Source: Pseudomonas sp. efr-133-TYG-5
Lineage (GTDB): Bacteria; Pseudomonadota; Gammaproteobacteria; Pseudomonadales; Pseudomonadaceae
Direction: 5' to 3'
Assembly: GCF_030209175.1 (NCBI RefSeq)
Contig: NZ_JARVSM010000001.1
Span: 2,232,001-2,296,000 of the forward strand
Length of the DNA stretch: 64,000 nt
The position numbers and the translations under genes were made by a program. The notes under the pieces were generated by a model that was given only the letters and a program-made list of their open reading frames with translations, was not told the origin of the DNA and ran no database searches. Positions 9,562 through 18,800 of the stretch are shown one piece after another (positions within the stretch are counted from its first letter, which is position 1; every line of letters begins with the position of its first letter).

Positions 9562-10350
9562 ATGCGTAAACAATTGATGATCCCCGCTCTGCTGGCCGCA
9601 AGTGTTGCCCTGGCTGCGTGCTCCACCCCGCCTAACCCGAACCTGGAACAGGCGCGCACCAACTACGCCGGCCTGCAGGCCAACCCACAGGCCAGCAAAG
9701 TCGCTGCCTTGGAAACCAAGGACGCCAGCGATTACCTGGACAAGGCCGACAAGGCTTACCTGGATAAACAGGACGCTGCCAAGGTTGACCAACTGGCCTA
9801 CCTGACCAACCAACGCGTCGAAGTGGCCAAGCAGACCATCGCTCTGCGTACCGCTGAGAACAACCTGAAGAACGCCGCCGCCCAACGTGCCCAGGCCCGT
9901 CTGGACGCTCGCGACCAGCAGATCAAGCAGCTGCAGGACAGCCTCAACGCCAAGCAGACCGATCGCGGTACGCTGGTGACTTTCGGTGACGTGCTGTTTG
10001 CGACCAACAAGGCCGACCTGAAATCCAGCGGCCTGGTCAACATCAACAAACTGGCGCAGTTCCTTCAGGAAAACCCAGATCGCAAAGTGATCGTCGAGGG
10101 TTACACCGACAGCACCGGTTCGGCTTCGTACAACCAGTCGCTGTCCGAGCGTCGCGCGACGTCGGTCCAGGTCGCTCTGATCAAGATGGGCGTAGATCCT
10201 TCGCGCATCGTGGTTCAGGGTTACGGTAAGGAATACCCGGTTGCCGACAACGGCAGCGTTTCCGGTCGTGCGATGAACCGTCGTGTGGAAGTGACCATTT
10301 CCAACGACAACCAGCCAGTGATGCCACGTTCGGCAGTCAGCTCGAACTAA
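9562..10350 (+). CDS. lptF: OmpA-family outer-membrane lipoprotein LptF
   Basis: 262 residues. The signal peptide ends in the lipobox LAACST (Cys 20). A DUF4398-like helical region covers residues 25-125, and an OmpA C-terminal peptidoglycan-binding domain follows from about residue 130, with the hallmark VEGYTDSTGSASYNQSLSERRA and the closing NRRVEVTI. It therefore tethers the outer membrane to peptidoglycan. Length and position match PA3692 (LptF, lipotoxin F, 261 residues in my memory). A ribosome site (AAAGGACGAACGAAC) precedes the ATG. Confidence 0.88.
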   Translation: MRKQLMIPALLAASVALAACSTPPNPNLEQARTNYAGLQANPQASKVAALETKDASDYLDKADKAYLDKQDAAKVDQLAYLTNQRVEVAKQTIALRTAENNLKNAAAQRAQARLDARDQQIKQLQDSLNAKQTDRGTLVTFGDVLFATNKADLKSSGLVNINKLAQFLQENPDRKVIVEGYTDSTGSASYNQSLSERRATSVQVALIKMGVDPSRIVVQGYGKEYPVADNGSVSGRAMNRRVEVTISNDNQPVMPRSAVSSN

Positions 10351-10367
10351 GCTTCACGCAGTAACGC

Positions 10368-10406
10368 AAAAGCCCCGCCTGATTCGCTCAGGCGGGGCTT
10401 TTTTTT
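10368..10406 (+). terminator. strong rho-independent terminator after lptF
   Basis: A 12-base stem, AGCCCCGCCTGA / TCAGGCGGGGCT, with loop TTCGC and then an uninterrupted T run, starting 21 bases after the lptF stop. Confidence 0.95.
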
Positions 10407-10420
10407 GCCCGTAAAACGCG

Positions 10421-10580
10421 CTCCCCCCGAGGGAGAGGGCGCCGATTGGGGGATGCCAGGCAGGTTCGACGACCTGAACGTGCGTCGCCGAATCCATAAT
10501 CGGCGCACTTCTTTCAGGTCGATGGATAGCGGCAGACACCTCGGTCAGTCCCCTCTCTCCGGGAGAGGATTAGGGTGAAG
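10421..10580. repeat. inverted-repeat intergenic element
   Basis: The space between the lptF terminator and the next gene is filled by nested complementary segments: GAGGGAGAGGG (near 10429) with CCCTCTCTCC (near 10551), and GCGCCGATT (10439-10447) with AATCGGCGC (10498-10506). It resembles the CCCTCTCC-type interspersed repeats common in Pseudomonas intergenic DNA. No gene is seen in it. Confidence 0.55.
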
Positions 10581-10595
10581 GCAGGGCCTGCTGGA

Positions 10596-10925
10596 TCACT
10601 CTTGCAGCTTCTGCGGGGTTTCCTGGCCCATGCAGCGCACGGCTTTTTTCTGCGCATTGATCAGCACGCCCGTGAGGCCTTTCTGTTCGGTGTCGAACAG
10701 TACCAGCACGCCATCGATGCACTGCGCCACTTGCGGCGCCGGGTCGAGGGAGACTTTGTAGTCTTCGCCAGGCACGGTCTTGAGCATGGTGAATTCGTTG
10801 AGCAGCAACGCATCCTCGGGTTTGGCGAAGTGCAGGTAGCCGTAGTACCACAGGGCACCGACGGTGCCGAGGATGCTGCAGATACCGGTGATGATCAGCG
10901 GGATGGCGTTACGTTCTTCACTCAT
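10596..10925 (-). CDS. small membrane-anchored protein, unknown function
   Basis: 109 residues with one N-terminal TM segment (about residues 8-28, IPLIITGICSILGTVGALWY) and a soluble domain of about 75 residues containing two Cys (AQCIDG, AVRCMG) that could form a disulfide outside the cytoplasm. The start overlaps the hydrolase stop by 4 bases (ATGA), so it is coupled to it. It matches the place of PA3694 in P. aeruginosa. I recognise no domain. Confidence 0.7.
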   Translation of the reverse strand: MSEERNAIPLIITGICSILGTVGALWYYGYLHFAKPEDALLLNEFTMLKTVPGEDYKVSLDPAPQVAQCIDGVLVLFDTEQKGLTGVLINAQKKAVRCMGQETPQKLQE

Positions 10926-11836
10926 TGCGGGCTCTCTGGGGGTTCGTCTTCAGAATTCGCGGGTTGCGGATAATTGGGGATTTCGCCGAGACGGCGCAGG
11001 CCGTTGAAATGCTCGGGATCGTCGAGGTAGCGCAGCATCACCTGGCGCCACACCGGGTCACCGAAGGTCTGCACATGGCCACCGCGGGTCAGTTGCAGCA
11101 CGCGCGGCGGCGGCGCTGCCTGATAAAGGCGCAGGCCATTGGAAACCGGTACCAGTGGATCGTCGATGCTGTGGAAGATCAGCTTCGGTACGCCGTTGAG
11201 CTGCGCCATCGAGTTGATCGCGCTGTCGCCGTCCGGCACCAGCCACGACAGCGGCACTTGCAACGGCCAGGTCAGCCACGAAGTGCTGAGGGCGTACTGG
11301 CCGACGCTGCGGTAACTCGCCGGCACGCCGTCGAGCACCAGGGCTTTGAGTTGTTTCTGACGTTCGGGGTGTTGCACCAGCCAATGCACGGCCATCGAGC
11401 CGCCGAGGCTCTGGCCGAGGAGGATCAGCGGCTTGCCTTTGACTTCGGGGGCCTTGTCCAGCCAGGCGAACGCAGCATCGATGTCCTGATAGATCGCCGG
11501 CAGCGACGGCTCGCCCTCGGACAGACCGTAGCCGCGATAGTCCACCAGCAACACCTGGTAGCCGTTTTTCGGCAACCACCAGCTGCCGCCCAGGTGCATC
11601 GGCAGATTGCCGCCGTTGCCGTGCAGATGCAGGACGGTGCCCTTGACCTCGACTCCGGGCTTGGCCGGCAGCCACCAGGCGTTCAGCCTGAGGCCGTCGG
11701 CGGTGGTCAGGGTCACGGTGCGAAATTCGAGCTTGGCCTTTTCCGGGGTGAAGATCTGGCCGGGCTCGGGGTAGAACAACAGCGAACTGCAACCGCCGAG
11801 GGTCAGAAGCAGGCAAAGGATGCCGAGGATTCTCAT
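10922..11836 (-). CDS. alpha/beta-hydrolase lipoprotein
   Basis: 304 residues. The signal peptide ends in the lipobox LGGCSS (Cys 16). The alpha/beta-hydrolase fold is complete: oxyanion segment HLHGNGGNLP near residue 91, nucleophile elbow LLGQSLGGS near residue 140, catalytic Asp in HSIDDPLVP and catalytic His in RGGHVQTF. It resembles the YfhR/BEM46-like serine hydrolases; the substrate is unknown. It is probably anchored in the envelope and is coupled to the downstream 109-residue protein. Confidence 0.88.
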   Translation of the reverse strand: MRILGILCLLLTLGGCSSLLFYPEPGQIFTPEKAKLEFRTVTLTTADGLRLNAWWLPAKPGVEVKGTVLHLHGNGGNLPMHLGGSWWLPKNGYQVLLVDYRGYGLSEGEPSLPAIYQDIDAAFAWLDKAPEVKGKPLILLGQSLGGSMAVHWLVQHPERQKQLKALVLDGVPASYRSVGQYALSTSWLTWPLQVPLSWLVPDGDSAINSMAQLNGVPKLIFHSIDDPLVPVSNGLRLYQAAPPPRVLQLTRGGHVQTFGDPVWRQVMLRYLDDPEHFNGLRRLGEIPNYPQPANSEDEPPESPQ

Positions 11837-11880
11837 CCGGTGAAACCTCGCGAAGATAGTGGGCCAAACACAAATCGAAA

Positions 11881-11972
11881 CTGTGGGAGCGAGCCTGCTC
11901 GCGAAAGCGGTGTGTCAGCCAACACTGATGTTGGATATGAACTCGCCTTCGCGAGCAGGCTCGCTCCCACAG
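11881..11972. repeat. REP doublet
   Basis: CTGTGGGAGCGAGCCTGCTC and GAGCAGGCTCGCTCCCACAG face each other across about 50 bases, making one long potential hairpin. It sits between the start of the hydrolase gene and the end of the QEGLA-motif gene. Confidence 0.9.
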
Positions 11973-11986
11973 GGGATATTGGTTGC

Positions 11987-13264
11987 TCAAAGGATATTGG
12001 AGTAATCCGCCTCGATCCGATCCAGGCTCAGATGGTTGAGGAAGTTCGAGAAGCACATCCACGCCGACAGCGCGTTCATGTCGCGGAACTGCTCCGGCAG
12101 GTACTTCGGCGGCACCACCAGGCCTTCATCCACCAGCTGACGCAAGGTACGCATGTCCTCCAGCGTGGTCTTGCCACAGAACAACAGCGGAATCTGCTCG
12201 AGCTTGCCCTTGCGCACGGCCAACTGAATGTAGTTGTAAACCATGATGAAGCCCTTGAGGTAGGACAAGTCTTTGGTGAATGGCAGACCGGTCGGCGTCG
12301 AGCCACGGAAAACCCGACTGGCATTGCCATAGCTTTCCGCCATTTCGAAGCCCTGCTCGCGGAAGAACTCGAAGATCTGCAGGAAGTCCGCGCCCTCCTC
12401 GACCATATGAATGGCGCGGGTGCGGTTGGTCAGTTTGCGCAGGCGGCTCGGGTAGGAGGCGAAGGTGATGATTTCCATCAGGATCGCCAGGCCTTCCTGG
12501 GTCACCGTCGACGAGGGCGGGCCCTTGGACAGGAAGGTGCAGATCGGCTGGTTCAGGCCATTGAGGGTAGTACCGACGTGCACCAGGCCTTCGTGGACCT
12601 CCAGCGCCCGCACGTCACGGTCGTTGAACAGTGCGTCGGTGCGGATCTTGATGTAGTCGGCACCCGCCGCCGCGTCGGCGACGATGCCGTCGGACTCGAA
12701 CACGCGGATGGTTTCTTCCGCCTCGCCGAACACCTTGTTCAGACGGGTCTGCAGCAGATGCACGGCATCCTTGGCAGTGAGGATCTTCGGCTCGTCCTTG
12801 AGGTCGCCCCGGCCGTCGATGTTGTTCAGGTAGTCGGACATCATCAGGCCGAGGTCGGCCAGGGTCGGGTCACCGGCGTGGAACGCATCGGAGGCGGCGC
12901 CGTACAGCTCTTGCGAGATCAGGCCGAAGTCCTCGGTGCCGCGCGCTTCGAGCATGCGCACCACCATGCGGTATTCCTTGCACATGCGGCGCATGATCTG
13001 CCCGACCGGGTTGAACTGGCCGAGCTGGCGGGTGATGTCGCGCTCGATGTTCTGGAATTCCAGTTTGACCTTGCTCGAATCGAAGGACAGCGGCCGATTG
13101 AGGTAGTAGTCGCGATCCACCGCCGGCATTTCCTTGCCCTTGGCCTTGAGAAAGCCCTTGCGGATGTTCTCGTCCCACTTGACCGCATCGAGGACGCGGA
13201 TCGGCGTCTGTGCCAGGACAATGCGATCGGACAGCGTGCGTATCGTCTGCTGGTAATCGTCCAC
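11987..13264 (-). CDS. QEGLA-motif protein (DUF1704, flavohemoglobin expression-modulating family)
   Basis: 425 residues. The family name motif is visible in VTQEGLAILME near residue 260, and upstream lies EVHEGLVHVG near residue 225. These form the HExxxH plus downstream Glu arrangement of a gluzincin-like metallopeptidase, the same fold as eukaryotic MATCAP tyrosine carboxypeptidases. Length is normal. The family label comes from an effect on flavohemoglobin expression; the substrate is not known. It follows the 13298 lipoprotein gene on the same strand at a spacing of 33 bases, so the two are probably cotranscribed. Confidence 0.85.
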   Translation of the reverse strand: MDDYQQTIRTLSDRIVLAQTPIRVLDAVKWDENIRKGFLKAKGKEMPAVDRDYYLNRPLSFDSSKVKLEFQNIERDITRQLGQFNPVGQIMRRMCKEYRMVVRMLEARGTEDFGLISQELYGAASDAFHAGDPTLADLGLMMSDYLNNIDGRGDLKDEPKILTAKDAVHLLQTRLNKVFGEAEETIRVFESDGIVADAAAGADYIKIRTDALFNDRDVRALEVHEGLVHVGTTLNGLNQPICTFLSKGPPSSTVTQEGLAILMEIITFASYPSRLRKLTNRTRAIHMVEEGADFLQIFEFFREQGFEMAESYGNASRVFRGSTPTGLPFTKDLSYLKGFIMVYNYIQLAVRKGKLEQIPLLFCGKTTLEDMRTLRQLVDEGLVVPPKYLPEQFRDMNALSAWMCFSNFLNHLSLDRIEADYSNIL

Positions 13265-13297
13265 CCGAAACTCCTGTAGAAAACGTGACGTACTGAA

Positions 13298-13852
13298 TTA
13301 TTGACTGCTGGCCTGGCGCTGATAGCGCGCCGCCTCGACGAACACATCGGAGTTGGCCGGATCGTCGAGGTAAGCAAAGACCTTGTCGAGGCTGCTGTCG
13401 ACCTGCACCCCGGCGCCGTCGTCGGTCTGGAACGCCTGGCCGTCGAGGGCTTTCTGCGCGATGGCCTGGTTGATCTGCTCGAGGTCGAGGTTATAGAGCA
13501 CCAGCTCGTGTTTGTCGGTCAGTTCGAAACCGGCGATGGTGAAGTGCCCACCGTAGCGTGCCGGCACCTTGGCCGACAGGTACCAGCGGTTGCCGTGGCG
13601 CGACACCGTGAACGGATAGGCTTCCCGCTCGCGGGGTTTGGCCCGGAAGTAGGTGACGGCCTGATAGCGGTCGTTACCCAGCCGGTACAGCTCAAGGTTC
13701 ATCGGCTGGCCCCAGGCATTGGTGCTCGACCATTTGCCGAGCAGGCCCTTGGGCGCCGGGTCACTGGCCGCCAGCGGCTCCTTGAACGTCACCAGGCAAC
13801 CACTGAGCAGCAGGAACGACAAGGCGATCATTACGCCACGCCAGGCTCTCAT
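13298..13852 (-). CDS. lipoprotein of unknown function
   Basis: 184 residues from the ATG at 13852 (MRAWRGVMIALSF). The longer frame to 13945 runs into a REP unit and is rejected. The lipobox is LLSGCLVTF (Cys 19). The mature part looks beta-rich (KWSSTNAWGQPMNLELYRL, RWYLSAKVPARYGGHF), as in small envelope lipoproteins. It corresponds in position to PA3697/3698 and precedes the QEGLA-motif gene. I cannot assign a function. Confidence 0.78.
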   Translation of the reverse strand: MRAWRGVMIALSFLLLSGCLVTFKEPLAASDPAPKGLLGKWSSTNAWGQPMNLELYRLGNDRYQAVTYFRAKPREREAYPFTVSRHGNRWYLSAKVPARYGGHFTIAGFELTDKHELVLYNLDLEQINQAIAQKALDGQAFQTDDGAGVQVDSSLDKVFAYLDDPANSDVFVEAARYQRQASSQ

Positions 13853-13900
13853 CCAATACTCCCTATGAACATATCCCGCCCTGACGATCACCACTTTCAC

Positions 13901-13992
13901 CTGTGGCAGCGAGCCTGCTCGCGAAAGCGGTGTGTCAGGCAACAAAGATGTTGAATGTCAGACCGCATTCGCGAGCAGGCTCGCTCCCACAG
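13901..13992. repeat. REP doublet
   Basis: Same unit as at 11881, again as an inverted pair (GCGAGCCTGCTCGCGAAAGC and TTCGCGAGCAGGCTCGCTCC) about 50 bases apart, located between the lipoprotein start and the TetR stop. Confidence 0.9.
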
Positions 13993-14001
13993 TGATTGGC
14001 G

Positions 14002-14706
14002 TCAGACCGAGGCCAGGACCAGGTGCATGTACCGCGTCAGAATGCCGAGCATGTCCTCTTCGGCCAAAGGCTCGGCGTCGTTGAGCAGGCCCTGATATTC
14101 CATCCGTCCGATAATCGCCGTCAACACTTTGGCATCCTGCTGCGGTTCCCGCGAGCCTAGCACCTGAAACAACTGGCAGGTGCCCTGCAGCAGAATCTGC
14201 TGGTGCGAACGCACCAGTTCCGCCAGGCGCGGGTTGAGCAGCGCTTCCTGACGGAATGCCTGCTCGGCCATCAGGTGCTCGCGGCGGTTGACCAGTTGCC
14301 GGTGCACGTAGTCGGCCATCAGCCGGGCAATATCGTCGGCCAGTTGCGAGCGCGATTCAGGGCTGCCATCGCCGCTGACCACCATGTCGCGCAGCAGGCC
14401 TTCATTGTTGATCCACAGCTTGGCCATGTACGCCGCGCTGCGCTCGACGTACTGGGCAAAGGTATCGGTGAGCAGGTCATCGATGTCCTTGAAGTAATAG
14501 GTGGTGGCCGACAACGGCACACCGGCCTCGGCGGCCACCGCGCGGTGGCGCACGGCGCGTACGCCATCACGCACGACAATGCGCATCGCGGCGTCGAGAA
14601 TGTCCTGTCGACGCTGCTCACTGCCCTGTCGGCTGGCCTTGCGGCCCTGGTACTGAACACTTTCAGCGACCGCAGTGGCGATTCCCGCTGCACCCTCTTG
14701 AGCCAT
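14002..14706 (-). CDS. TetR/AcrR family transcriptional regulator
   Basis: 234 residues from the ATG at 14706 (MAQEGAAGIATAVAES); a further in-frame ATG at 14757 is possible. The TetR DNA-binding domain is at about residues 35-80: RRQDILDAAMRIVVRDGV, then AVAAEAGVPLSATTYYFKD with the typical helix-turn-helix. The C-terminal ligand/dimer domain is unclassified. It matches PA3699, beside lysS. A TAC/GTA-type short palindrome lies just upstream (near 14763) and could be an operator, but that is weak. Confidence 0.88.
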   Translation of the reverse strand: MAQEGAAGIATAVAESVQYQGRKASRQGSEQRRQDILDAAMRIVVRDGVRAVRHRAVAAEAGVPLSATTYYFKDIDDLLTDTFAQYVERSAAYMAKLWINNEGLLRDMVVSGDGSPESRSQLADDIARLMADYVHRQLVNRREHLMAEQAFRQEALLNPRLAELVRSHQQILLQGTCQLFQVLGSREPQQDAKVLTAIIGRMEYQGLLNDAEPLAEEDMLGILTRYMHLVLASV

Positions 14707-14784
14707 TGCACCGATCACGACAGGCATTCCTCTGTTGTTCATTTCAAAAGTAACCATTTGATACGTTTGTACCAGACAGGCAAT

Positions 14785-14814
14785 AAAAAGCCGCCCATTT
14801 CAGGCGGCTTTTTT
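14785..14814 (-). terminator. bidirectional terminator after lysS
   Basis: AAAAAGCCGCC / GGCGGCTTTTTT with a 7-base loop. It lies 11 bases beyond the lysS stop (14825) and upstream of the TetR gene, so it ends lysS transcription on the minus strand. Confidence 0.93.
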
Positions 14815-14824
14815 AATGAAACAC

Positions 14825-16327
14825 TTACGCTTGTGGCCGCATGTGCGGGAACAGGATCACGTCGCGGATCGACGGGGAGTTGGTCAGCAGCATCACCAGA
14901 CGGTCGATACCGATACCTTCACCCGCCGTTGGCGGCATGCCGTACTCCAGCGCGCGCACGAAGTCGGCGTCGTAGTGCATGGCTTCGTCGTCGCCGGCGT
15001 CCTTGTCGGCCACCTGCGCCATGAAGCGTTCGGCCTGGTCTTCCGCGTCGTTCAACTCGGAGTAGGCGTTGGCGATTTCACGGCCGCCGATGAACAGTTC
15101 GAAGCGGTCGGTGACGTTCGGGTTGTCATCGTTGCGACGGGCCAGCGGCGACACTTCGAACGGGTACTGGGTAATGAAGTGCGGCTGCTCCAGCTTGTGC
15201 TCGACCAGCTCTTCGAAAATCATCACCTGCAGCTTGCCCAGGCCTTCGAAGCCGAGCACCTTGGCGCCGGCCTTCTTGGCGATGGCACGGGCCTTGTCGA
15301 TGTCGTTGAGGTCATCGGCGGTCAGCTCAGGGTTGTACTTGAGGATCGAGTCGAACACCGACAGGCGCGCGAACGGCTCGCCGAAGTGGAACACCTTGTC
15401 GCCGTATGGCACGTCGGTGCTGCCCAGCACCAGCTGCGCCAGTTCACGGAACAGTTCTTCGGTCAGGTCCATGTTGTCTTCGTAGTCGGCGTAAGCCTGG
15501 TAGAACTCCAACATGGTGAATTCAGGGTTGTGGCGGGTCGAGACGCCTTCGTTGCGGAAGTTGCGGTTGATCTCGAAGACTTTCTCGAAGCCACCCACGA
15601 CCAGGCGCTTGAGGTACAGCTCCGGCGCGATACGCAGGAACATTTCCATGTCCAGCGCGTTGTGGTGGGTTTCGAACGGCTTGGCCGCGGCACCGCCAGG
15701 AATGGTCTGCAGCATCGGCGTCTCGACTTCGAGGAAGTCGCGCTTCATCAGGAAGCTGCGTATGTGCGCGATGACTTGCGAACGCACGCGGAAGGTCTGG
15801 CGCACGTCTTCGTTGACGATCAGGTCGACGTAGCGCTGGCGATAGCGCTGTTCGGTGTCGGTCAGACCGTGGTGCTTGTCCGGCAGCGGGCGCAGGGACT
15901 TGGTCAGCAGGCGGACGTTGGTCATCTCGACGTACAGGTCGCCCTTGCCGGAACGCGCCAGGGTACCTTCGGCAGCGATGATGTCGCCCATGTCCCAGGT
16001 TTTCACCGCGGCCAGGGTTTCTTCCGACAGGGTCTTGCGGTTGACGTAGACCTGAATGCGACCGGTCATGTCCTGGATCACCATGAACGAGCCACGGTTG
16101 AGCATGATGCGACCCGCAACCTTGACCGGGATCGCCGCCTCTGCCAGCTCTTCCTTGGTCTTGTCCGCGTACTGTTTCTGCAGTGCATCGCAGTAGTTTT
16201 CGCGGCGGAAGTCGTTGGGGAAGGCATTGCCCTTGGCGCGCTCGGCAGCAAGCTTTTCCTTGCGCAGGGCGATCAGCGAGTTTTCTTCCTGTTGCAGGGC
16301 TTGCGTATCGAGTTGTTGGTCGCTCAT
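14825..16327 (-). CDS. lysS: lysyl-tRNA synthetase, class II
   Basis: 500 residues. An N-terminal OB-fold anticodon-binding domain (about residues 65-165) precedes the class II catalytic core. Motif 2 is seen as [19 protein letters not shown] near residue 260 and motif 3 as [13 protein letters not shown] near residue 475. It charges tRNA-Lys in the cytoplasm. It follows prfB on the same strand, as in many gammaproteobacteria. Confidence 0.97.
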   Translation of the reverse strand: MSDQQLDTQALQQEENSLIALRKEKLAAERAKGNAFPNDFRRENYCDALQKQYADKTKEELAEAAIPVKVAGRIMLNRGSFMVIQDMTGRIQVYVNRKTLSEETLAAVKTWDMGDIIAAEGTLARSGKGDLYVEMTNVRLLTKSLRPLPDKHHGLTDTEQRYRQRYVDLIVNEDVRQTFRVRSQVIAHIRSFLMKRDFLEVETPMLQTIPGGAAAKPFETHHNALDMEMFLRIAPELYLKRLVVGGFEKVFEINRNFRNEGVSTRHNPEFTMLEFYQAYADYEDNMDLTEELFRELAQLVLGSTDVPYGDKVFHFGEPFARLSVFDSILKYNPELTADDLNDIDKARAIAKKAGAKVLGFEGLGKLQVMIFEELVEHKLEQPHFITQYPFEVSPLARRNDDNPNVTDRFELFIGGREIANAYSELNDAEDQAERFMAQVADKDAGDDEAMHYDADFVRALEYGMPPTAGEGIGIDRLVMLLTNSPSIRDVILFPHMRPQA

Positions 16328-16358
16328 GTCTTTAAATTTTCCATCACAGGTTCGTTGC

Positions 16359-16404
16359 CCCCAGCCGCAGGCTGGGGATCGCCGGCGAGCCGGCTCCTAC
16401 AGGA
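16359..16404. repeat. hairpin plus REP half unit between prfB and lysS
   Basis: CCCCAGCC/GGCTGGGG form an 8-base stem (16359-16377), directly followed by a GATCGCCGGCGAGCCGGCTCC REP core, a different REP type from the others in this window. It fills the prfB-lysS gap and may modulate readthrough or mRNA decay. Confidence 0.55.
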
Positions 16405-16437
16405 TCGGGTTGAAGCGCCCGACCCTGTATGCGTGTC

Positions 16438-17533
16438 TTACAGGCCGGACTTCAGGCTCGCTTCAAGGTATTCGTCGATGTCGCCGTCGAGCACCTTGTC
16501 GCAGTCGCTGCGTTCGATATTGGTGCGCAGGTCCTTGATCCGCGACGCGTCGAGCACGTAGGAACGGATCTGGTGCCCCCAGCCGATATCCGACTTGGTG
16601 TCTTCCAGCGCCTGGGACGCGGCGTTGCGCTTCTGCATTTCCTGCTCGTACAACTTGGCCCGCAGCATTTTCATGGCGGTGTCCTTGTTGGCGTGCTGGG
16701 AACGTTCGTTCTGGCAGCTGACCACGGTGTTGGTCGGCACGTGGGTAATACGTACGGCCGAGTCGGTGGTGTTTACGTGCTGACCACCGGCACCGGAGGA
16801 ACGATAGGTGTCGATCCGCAGGTCTGCCGGGTTGATTTCGATTTCCACCTTGTCATCGATCTCTGGCGAGACGAAAACGGCGGAGAACGAGGTGTGGCGA
16901 CGGTTGCCGGAGTCGAACGGGCTCTTGCGCACCAGACGGTGAACGCCGATTTCGGTACGCAGCCAGCCAAAGGCGTATTCGCCCTTGATGTGCACGGTGG
17001 CGCCCTTGATCCCGGCGACTTCACCGGCCGACAGCTCCATGATGGTCGCGTCGAAACCGCGTTTGTCGGCCCAGCGCAGGTACATGCGCAGCAGGATGTT
17101 GGCCCAGTCCTGGGCTTCGGTGCCGCCGGAACCGGCCTGGATGTCCAGGTAGGCGTTGTTCGGGTCCATCTCGTGGCTGAACATGCGGCGGAATTCGAGC
17201 TTGGACAGCGACTCTTCGAGACCTTGCAGGCTTTCGGCGACGTCGTTTACCGCACTCTCGTCGTTTTCTTCCACGGCCATGTCGAGCAGCTCGCGGGAAT
17301 CGGCCAGACCGCTGGACAGCTCATCCAGGGTATCGACGATCTGCGCCAGCGCAGCGCGCTCGCGGCCCAGCTCCTGGGCGTATTCGGGTTTGTTCCAGAC
17401 AGCAGGATCTTCAAGCTCGCGATTGACTTCGATCAGACGCTCATGCTTTTGATCGTAGTCAAAGATACCCCCGAATAGATTCGGAGCGCTCGGACAGGTC
17501 CTTGATGGTGTTCAGGATCGGGTTGATTTCCAT
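16438..17533 (-). CDS. prfB: peptide chain release factor 2, programmed +1 frameshift
   Basis: The product is 364 residues and is read from two frames: 24 codons from the ATG at 17533 to the in-frame UGA at 17461-17459, then a +1 shift into the frame 17460-16438. The slippery site is GGGGGTATCTTTGAC, essentially identical to the classic autoregulatory prfB site in which scarce RF2 promotes the shift. The tripeptide-anticodon SPF (KSPFDSG) and the catalytic GGQ ([10 protein letters not shown]) are present. It releases peptides at UGA and UAA. lysS follows. Confidence 0.97.
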
Positions 17534-17647
17534 GACGGCAGCACTCGTTGGCGAACTTTTGAAAGCCGGCGAGTATAACGTAATCAGGCTGGCGCGGCAG
17601 CCCGTCTGGCGGCTCCTGAGACGATTCACTTGACATGACGCCGATCC

Positions 17648-17740
17648 ACTTTGGCTGCGAGCCTGCTCGCGAAGACGGTGCCTCAGACAACACCAATGTC
17701 GACTGTGCGGCCGCTTTCGCGAGCAGGCTCACTCCCGAAG
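17648..17740. repeat. REP doublet, degenerate
   Basis: GGCTGCGAGCCTGCTCGCGA and TTTCGCGAGCAGGCTCACTC form an inverted pair between the end of wspR and the start of prfB. The outer bases differ from the other copies. Confidence 0.85.
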
Positions 17741-17750
17741 GGGGCGTGGA

Positions 17751-18752
17751 TTATTCGATGCCCACCTGATTACGCCCGTTGTTCTTGGCCAGGTACAAGC
17801 CGCGATCCGCCGCCGAAATCAGCAACCGGCAATCGCTGCCCGCTTCCGGCACCATCGTCGCCAGGCCGATGCTGATGGTCAGGCTCGCGCCTTCGCTCGG
17901 GGCATTGTGCGGAATCTTCAGCGCCGCCACGGTCTGGCGCAGTTTTTCCGCCACCAGCCGGGCACCGCCCTTGGACGTATTGGGCAGGACCAAGGCAAAT
18001 TCCTCACCGCCGTAACGCGCCGGCAGGTCCGACGGCCGGGCGCTGGCGTCGCGGATCGCGGTGGCAACCTTGCGCAGGGCCTCGTCGCCTTCCACATGGC
18101 CGAAGGTGTCGTTGTAGGACTTGAAATAATCGACGTCGATCATCAGCAACGACAACTGGCTCTGGTCACGCAGCGAACGGCGCCACTCCAGCTCCAGGTA
18201 TTCGTCGAAATGCCGGCGATTGGACAGCCCGGTCAGGCCGTCGGAGTTCATCAGCCGCTGCAGTACCAGGTTGGTGTCGAGCAGCTGCTGCTGGCTGACG
18301 CGCAGCGCGCGATAGGCCGCGTCCCGTTGCAGCAGGGTCATGTAGGAGCGCGAGTGATAGCGGATCCGCGCCACCAGCTCGATGTTGTCCGGCAGTTTCA
18401 CCAGGTAATCGTTGGCGCCGGCAGAGAACGCCGCGCTCTTGATCAGCGGGTCTTCCTTGGTCGACAGGACAATGATCGGAATGTCCTTGGTCGCCGGGTG
18501 ATTGCGGTATTCGCGCACCAGGCTCAGGCCGTCGAGGCCGGGCATCACCAGGTCCTGCAGGATCACGGTCGGTTTGATCCGCACGGCGTGGGCGATGGCC
18601 TGGTGCGGGTCGGAGCAAAAGTGGAAGTCGATGTTTTCTTCATTCGACAGCCCACGACGCACGGCCTCGCCGATCATCGCCTGATCGTCCACCAGCAACA
18701 CCATGGCGGCGTTCTCGTCAGTCTTGATGTCATCGATCTGTAAGTCATTCAT
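17751..18752 (-). CDS. wspR: diguanylate cyclase response regulator WspR
   Basis: 333 residues: an N-terminal receiver domain with acidic pocket LLVDDQ (residues 19-24) and phospho-acceptor Asp 67 in ILQDLVMPG, a helical linker, and a C-terminal GGDEF domain with the active-site form [14 protein letters not shown]. The inhibitory c-di-GMP site RPSD stands 5 residues before GGEEF, so feedback inhibition should be intact. When phosphorylated by WspE it makes c-di-GMP and drives biofilm and wrinkly-spreader phenotypes. It is the last gene of the wsp operon. Confidence 0.96.
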   Translation of the reverse strand: MNDLQIDDIKTDENAAMVLLVDDQAMIGEAVRRGLSNEENIDFHFCSDPHQAIAHAVRIKPTVILQDLVMPGLDGLSLVREYRNHPATKDIPIIVLSTKEDPLIKSAAFSAGANDYLVKLPDNIELVARIRYHSRSYMTLLQRDAAYRALRVSQQQLLDTNLVLQRLMNSDGLTGLSNRRHFDEYLELEWRRSLRDQSQLSLLMIDVDYFKSYNDTFGHVEGDEALRKVATAIRDASARPSDLPARYGGEEFALVLPNTSKGGARLVAEKLRQTVAALKIPHNAPSEGASLTISIGLATMVPEAGSDCRLLISAADRGLYLAKNNGRNQVGIE

Positions 18753-18800
18753 GGGCGGTCACCTGAGTGCTGCATGGGCCGGGATTGCGGAGGTCTTTGG

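Noticed and set aside
10925..13279. 784-codon plus-strand open frame
   Set aside because: It lies antisense over three well-supported minus-strand genes (hydrolase, QEGLA-motif protein and the REP between them); composition is the His/Gln/Arg-rich text typical of reverse frames of GC-rich genes.
14816..16561. 581-codon plus-strand open frame
   Set aside because: Antisense to lysS; no motif of its own.
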